The notes below the pieces were generated by a model. The model had not been told where the DNA came from. It was given only the letters and a program-made list of their open reading frames with translations, and searched no databases. A DNA stretch of 16,534 nt, taken from the NCBI GenBank assembly GCA_036733305.1, contig DAINAT010000077.1:1-16534 (forward strand), written 5' to 3'. The translations under genes were made by a program, and so were the position numbers. Shown here one piece after another: positions 13,781 through 16,534 of this stretch; positions within the stretch are counted from its first letter, which is position 1, and every line of letters starts with the position of its first letter. The stretch is from UBA7672 sp036733305. GTDB taxonomy: Bacteria > Pseudomonadota > Alphaproteobacteria > Caulobacterales > Hyphomonadaceae.

Positions 13781-16093
13781 CTAAGCGCGGCGGCGTGTGT
13801 GCACAAGGCTCGATGACGTACGTGAGGCAGCGTCTTTCTTCTCAAGTTCCGAGGCCGGAACCGGGCGGCTGTAGAGGAAGCCTTGCACTTCCGTGCAGCC
13901 GAGTCCTGCGAGCACAGCCGCCTGTTGTTCGTTCTCGACGCCTTCGGCCGTGACGCGCATCTTGAGGTCTCGCGCCAGCGAGATGATGGCGCGGACGATC
14001 GCCTGGTTCTCGTTGGACGTATCGATGTCGCGCACGAAACGCTGGTCGATCTTGATCTTGTCGAACGGGAATGAGCGCAGATAACTGAGCGAGGAATAGC
14101 CCGTTCCGAAGTCGTCCAGCGCGATCTTCACGCCAAGTTCGCGCAGCGCATGCAGCGTGCGAATGTTCTGTTCGGTCTCGTCCATCAGGACGCTTTCGAC
14201 GATCTCGATCTCGAGGCGGCTCGGATCAAGCTGTGAGGCAGCCAGCGCGCCGACGACGGTTGCGACCAGCGATGGCGACTTCATCTGGGCAGGCGAGAGG
14301 TTGATCGCCACGGTCACTTCATCGCGCCATTGCGCAGCTTCCTCGATCGCCTTGCGGATGACCCAGTCGCCGAGCGGTACGATGATGCCGGTCTCTTCGG
14401 CGATGGAGATAAAGACTGCCGGCGAAACGAGGCCATGACCGGGCCGGTTCCAGCGCAGCAGCGTTTCGTAGGCGGCCACTTTGCGCGTGCGCGTGTTCAC
14501 CAGCGGCTGGAAGTAGACGTCCATCGAATCGGTCGCCAACGCGTTGCGCAGGTCGGTCTCGATATTGGCGCGAATTCGCGCGTCTTCTTCCATGCCGACT
14601 TCGAAGAAGCGGGCGCAGCCACGGCCCTGGGCCTTGGCGCGATAGAGCGCCAGCTCGGCATTCTTCATCAGGATCGCGGGGTCCGTGCCGTTGTCCGGCG
14701 CCATTGCGACGCCAACGCTGCCGCCTGCGAGCACTTCCCTGCCATTCAACAGGACAGGCGCGAGCAGCGCGTCGACGATAAGATCAGCCAGATCGCAGGC
14801 TTCGGCAGCCAGCATGTCGCGACACATGACTGCAAACTCGTCGCCGCCAAGGCGCGCGAGGAAAGCGTTCGGGCCGACGCAATCGCGCAGACGCTGGGCG
14901 ACCACCTTCAGGAACGCGTCGCCTGCGGGATGGCCCTGCGTATCGTTGAGCGCCTTGAAGTTGTCGAGATCGATGACGAACAGGGCGAAACTTTCACCAT
15001 GCTGTTCGACGGATTCCTGTGCGACTTCGAGCTGGCGCACCAGCATGGCGCGGTTCGCAAGATCGGTGAGGCCATCATATTCGGTGACGTAGGCGATGCG
15101 GGCTTCGGCGTCGTGGGAGCGGGTGACGTCGGAGCAGACGCCGCGCCAGCCGCCGTCCGCAGCCGGTTGGCCCGATAGCGACCACCATCCGTCATGTCCG
15201 CCAATCTGCACGCGCAGCACTTCGTCATGGAAGGCCTGGCGTTGTTTGAGCAGTTCGTCGAGCCGTTGAGCCGACTCCGGAGTGAAGAGCGCCAGCAAGC
15301 TTCCGCCTTCCAGCAGGTTCTCGGGCAGGCCGCTGGCGTCGATGAAGCGCTGGGAGGCTGGGCCGAGGCTGCCATCCGCATCAATGCGCCACAGCCAGTC
15401 GTTCGAATGCGCCTCGAAATCGTTGAGCAGCATGCTCATCGTTTCCTTCGCATCCTCAAGCGCCGCTGCGCTGATATGCCGGCGCAGGAAGTGGGCGTTG
15501 CTGCTGGCTGCGAAGCGTTGGAGGGCGAGGATGCAGCCGGCCAGGAGGAGGGAGGCGCTGATGGTCCAGGGGTGGCCACCGAGGGCCATTCCCAGGCAGG
15601 CGCCCCCGCCCACGAAGAGCGAATAGCCGAGCGAGGCAGCCGGATAGCTGGAATTCAGGAGCGCGCCGACGCACAGGACGGCTGCGGTCAGAACGCCAAG
15701 AAGCATCGCGTTGTCAGGGCCGGACGATATCATCAGGGCCGCGATGATCGCACCCCAGATGGCGCCGCTGATCAGGATGTAGCGCTTGATGTGGCGTTCT
15801 TCGGCCGCTCCGTCCGTAATCTGCTTCGCACGGGCTACTTCGCGTGTGCGGAGGAAGACGAGGACTGCGCTGGTGTAGGTCCAGACGAACACCAGGGGCA
15901 TGGTGGCTTCGTTCCAGAAAGCGATAGTCAGGACGACCGCGTTGAGCAGCGAGTGGATCGCCGCCATGGGCGCGAGCGCATGGAAAGCCTTGCGCTTGGC
16001 GATGCGTACAGCGTCGAGATGCTCGGCCGGAATATCGGCCTCGCCCAGGAATATGGCCCTGAAGCTACTCAACTGCATCCGAAACCCCGACAT
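13781..16093 (-). CDS. Membrane-PAS-GGDEF-EAL cyclic-di-GMP protein, 770 aa
   Basis: The domains in order are five or six transmembrane helices (about 40-200), a PAS-like sensor (about 222-328), GGDEF (about 335-500) and EAL (about 515-755). The GGDEF core GGDEF (416-420) is intact, so diguanylate cyclase activity is possible. The RxxD inhibitory site five residues before it is absent (Gly and Ala there). In the EAL domain the signature is ETL (E543-T-L545), which keeps the metal-binding Glu. Asn598, D660-D661-FGTG, K681/D683 and E718 in AEGVE are also present, so phosphodiesterase activity is likely. The protein should sense something at the membrane and set local cyclic-di-GMP. The ATG at 16093 has no strong ribosome-binding site, and Met6 is an alternative. 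It precedes the GT2 gene on the same strand. Confidence 0.93.
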   Translation of the reverse strand: MSGFRMQLSSFRAIFLGEADIPAEHLDAVRIAKRKAFHALAPMAAIHSLLNAVVLTIAFWNEATMPLVFVWTYTSAVLVFLRTREVARAKQITDGAAEERHIKRYILISGAIWGAIIAALMISSGPDNAMLLGVLTAAVLCVGALLNSSYPAASLGYSLFVGGGACLGMALGGHPWTISASLLLAGCILALQRFAASSNAHFLRRHISAAALEDAKETMSMLLNDFEAHSNDWLWRIDADGSLGPASQRFIDASGLPENLLEGGSLLALFTPESAQRLDELLKQRQAFHDEVLRVQIGGHDGWWSLSGQPAADGGWRGVCSDVTRSHDAEARIAYVTEYDGLTDLANRAMLVRQLEVAQESVEQHGESFALFVIDLDNFKALNDTQGHPAGDAFLKVVAQRLRDCVGPNAFLARLGGDEFAVMCRDMLAAEACDLADLIVDALLAPVLLNGREVLAGGSVGVAMAPDNGTDPAILMKNAELALYRAKAQGRGCARFFEVGMEEDARIRANIETDLRNALATDSMDVYFQPLVNTRTRKVAAYETLLRWNRPGHGLVSPAVFISIAEETGIIVPLGDWVIRKAIEEAAQWRDEVTVAINLSPAQMKSPSLVATVVGALAASQLDPSRLEIEIVESVLMDETEQNIRTLHALRELGVKIALDDFGTGYSSLSYLRSFPFDKIKIDQRFVRDIDTSNENQAIVRAIISLARDLKMRVTAEGVENEQQAAVLAGLGCTEVQGFLYSRPVPASELEKKDAASRTSSSLVHTRRRA

Positions 16094-16192
16094 TCCAGGC
16101 GGTTCCCGAAATGAATGAGGAAGGTGCCATATGAAGGTTAGTGAAGCGCTGCGATTTGTCTGCGGCTTCCCTGATTTTTGATTCAGCTTTCG

Positions 16193-16534
16193 TTAGCTTT
16201 CAAGCGCCGCCGCGAAGGCTTCTATCTCTTCAGGCTCCGTCGCCCACGATGTAACGAAGCGGTGGGAACCGTCCGGCCACGGATAGAATCCGGCGCCGGC
16301 TGCCTGGAGCCGCTCGGCCGCCCCGGGGGGGAGGTGGGCGAAGACTTCGTTGCCGTCCACCGGGTGCGTGAGCTTTGCGCCGGCGCTTGTGAGCGCCGCA
16401 GCAAGGGTGGTTGCAGACATATTGGCGCGGCGCGCCAGATCAAGCCACAGCCCGTCTTTAAGATATGCGCTCATCTGCGCGCCGAGGAAGCGCATCTTGG
16501 GCGGCATGTGGCCGGCGCGCTTGGCGCGGATCTG
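16193..16534 (-). CDS. Low-specificity threonine aldolase, C-terminal part (cut by window edge)
   Basis: The frame is open through the right end of the window and stops with TAA at 16193-16195, leaving 113 residues. The stretch RAKRAGHMPPKMRFLGAQM, then DGLWLDLARRAN, is characteristic of the PLP-dependent L-threonine aldolase/beta-eliminating lyase family, which cleaves threonine or allo-threonine to glycine and acetaldehyde. The remaining part is the small C-terminal domain, including NEVFAHLP and the HRFVTSWATEPEEI end. The PLP lysine and N-terminal part lie outside the window. An internal ATG (MPPK) is not the true start, because the family similarity continues upstream of it. No clear terminator follows before the GGDEF-EAL gene, which lies on the same strand 99 bases away. 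Confidence 0.88.
   Translation of the reverse strand, partial: QIRAKRAGHMPPKMRFLGAQMSAYLKDGLWLDLARRANMSATTLAAALTSAGAKLTHPVDGNEVFAHLPPGAAERLQAAGAGFYPWPDGSHRFVTSWATEPEEIEAFAAALES

Noticed and set aside
13696..13784. A 30-codon plus-strand frame and a tRNA T-arm-like GGGATTCGAAC
   Set aside because: The frame has no ribosome-binding site or conserved pattern. The T-arm-like string has no acceptor stem, anticodon arm or D-arm around it.
16094..16130. GGAAC upstream of the GGDEF-EAL start
   Set aside because: At 16-17 bases it is followed by GTTT/TTTC rather than CGTT, and it would place the transcript start inside the coding region.

Overview
The window reads as a chromosomal segment of a GC-rich alphaproteobacterium. 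The gene families, the strong GC bias, the dense one-gene-per-frame packing and the general-stress (EcfG-type) promoters all point that way. The mix of acyl-CoA dehydrogenases, a DUF1328 protein, glycine-zipper proteins and an orphan membrane GT2 would fit Caulobacterales/Hyphomonadaceae or sphingomonads. I cannot fix the genus from sequence alone. I see no rRNA, tRNA, CRISPR array, insertion sequence or phage gene.

Region 1 (1-330) is non-coding. It carries a large inverted repeat whose two arms each bear side hairpins, a multi-branched extragenic palindrome. It is followed by a terminator serving the gene to its right.

Region 2 (about 0.33-3.6 kb, all minus strand) is a compact envelope/stress block. 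It holds a 55-aa DUF1328 membrane protein, a calcineurin-like phosphodiesterase overlapping a diacylglycerol-kinase-family lipid kinase, a 48-aa single-pass protein, a glycine-zipper putative lipoprotein, and a 142-aa protein with glycine-zipper membrane helices. Four of its transcription units are preceded by an exact GGAAC-N16/17-CGTT element, the consensus of the alphaproteobacterial general stress sigma factor EcfG. A fifth unit has a degenerate copy. This is the most interesting signal in the window.

Region 3 (3.6-7.6 kb, minus strand) is a tight operon ending in a strong intrinsic terminator. In transcription order it encodes a DsbA-fold/2-hydroxychromene-2-carboxylate-isomerase-like protein (GTG start), an acyl-CoA dehydrogenase that appears to lack a catalytic base (small-subunit type), a NylB-like cytoplasmic serine hydrolase, and an SDR oxidoreductase. 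This looks catabolic, for ring-containing or dicarboxyl CoA compounds.

Region 4 (7.6-10.6 kb, plus strand) holds a DUF1993 protein, a DUF599 membrane protein and a coniferyl-aldehyde-dehydrogenase-like ALDH.

Region 5 (10.55-16.5 kb, minus strand) holds a second acyl-CoA dehydrogenase that keeps a plausible catalytic Glu and is a candidate large-subunit partner of the region 3 enzyme. It continues with a small two-helix membrane protein, a membrane processive GT2 glycosyltransferase, a membrane-PAS-GGDEF-EAL cyclic-di-GMP protein, and the C-terminal part of a threonine aldolase cut by the window edge.

There is no obvious defence or mobile system here. The value lies in the clustered EcfG promoters, two genes of about 50 codons that are easily missed, the split acyl-CoA dehydrogenase pair, and the structured repeat at the left edge.
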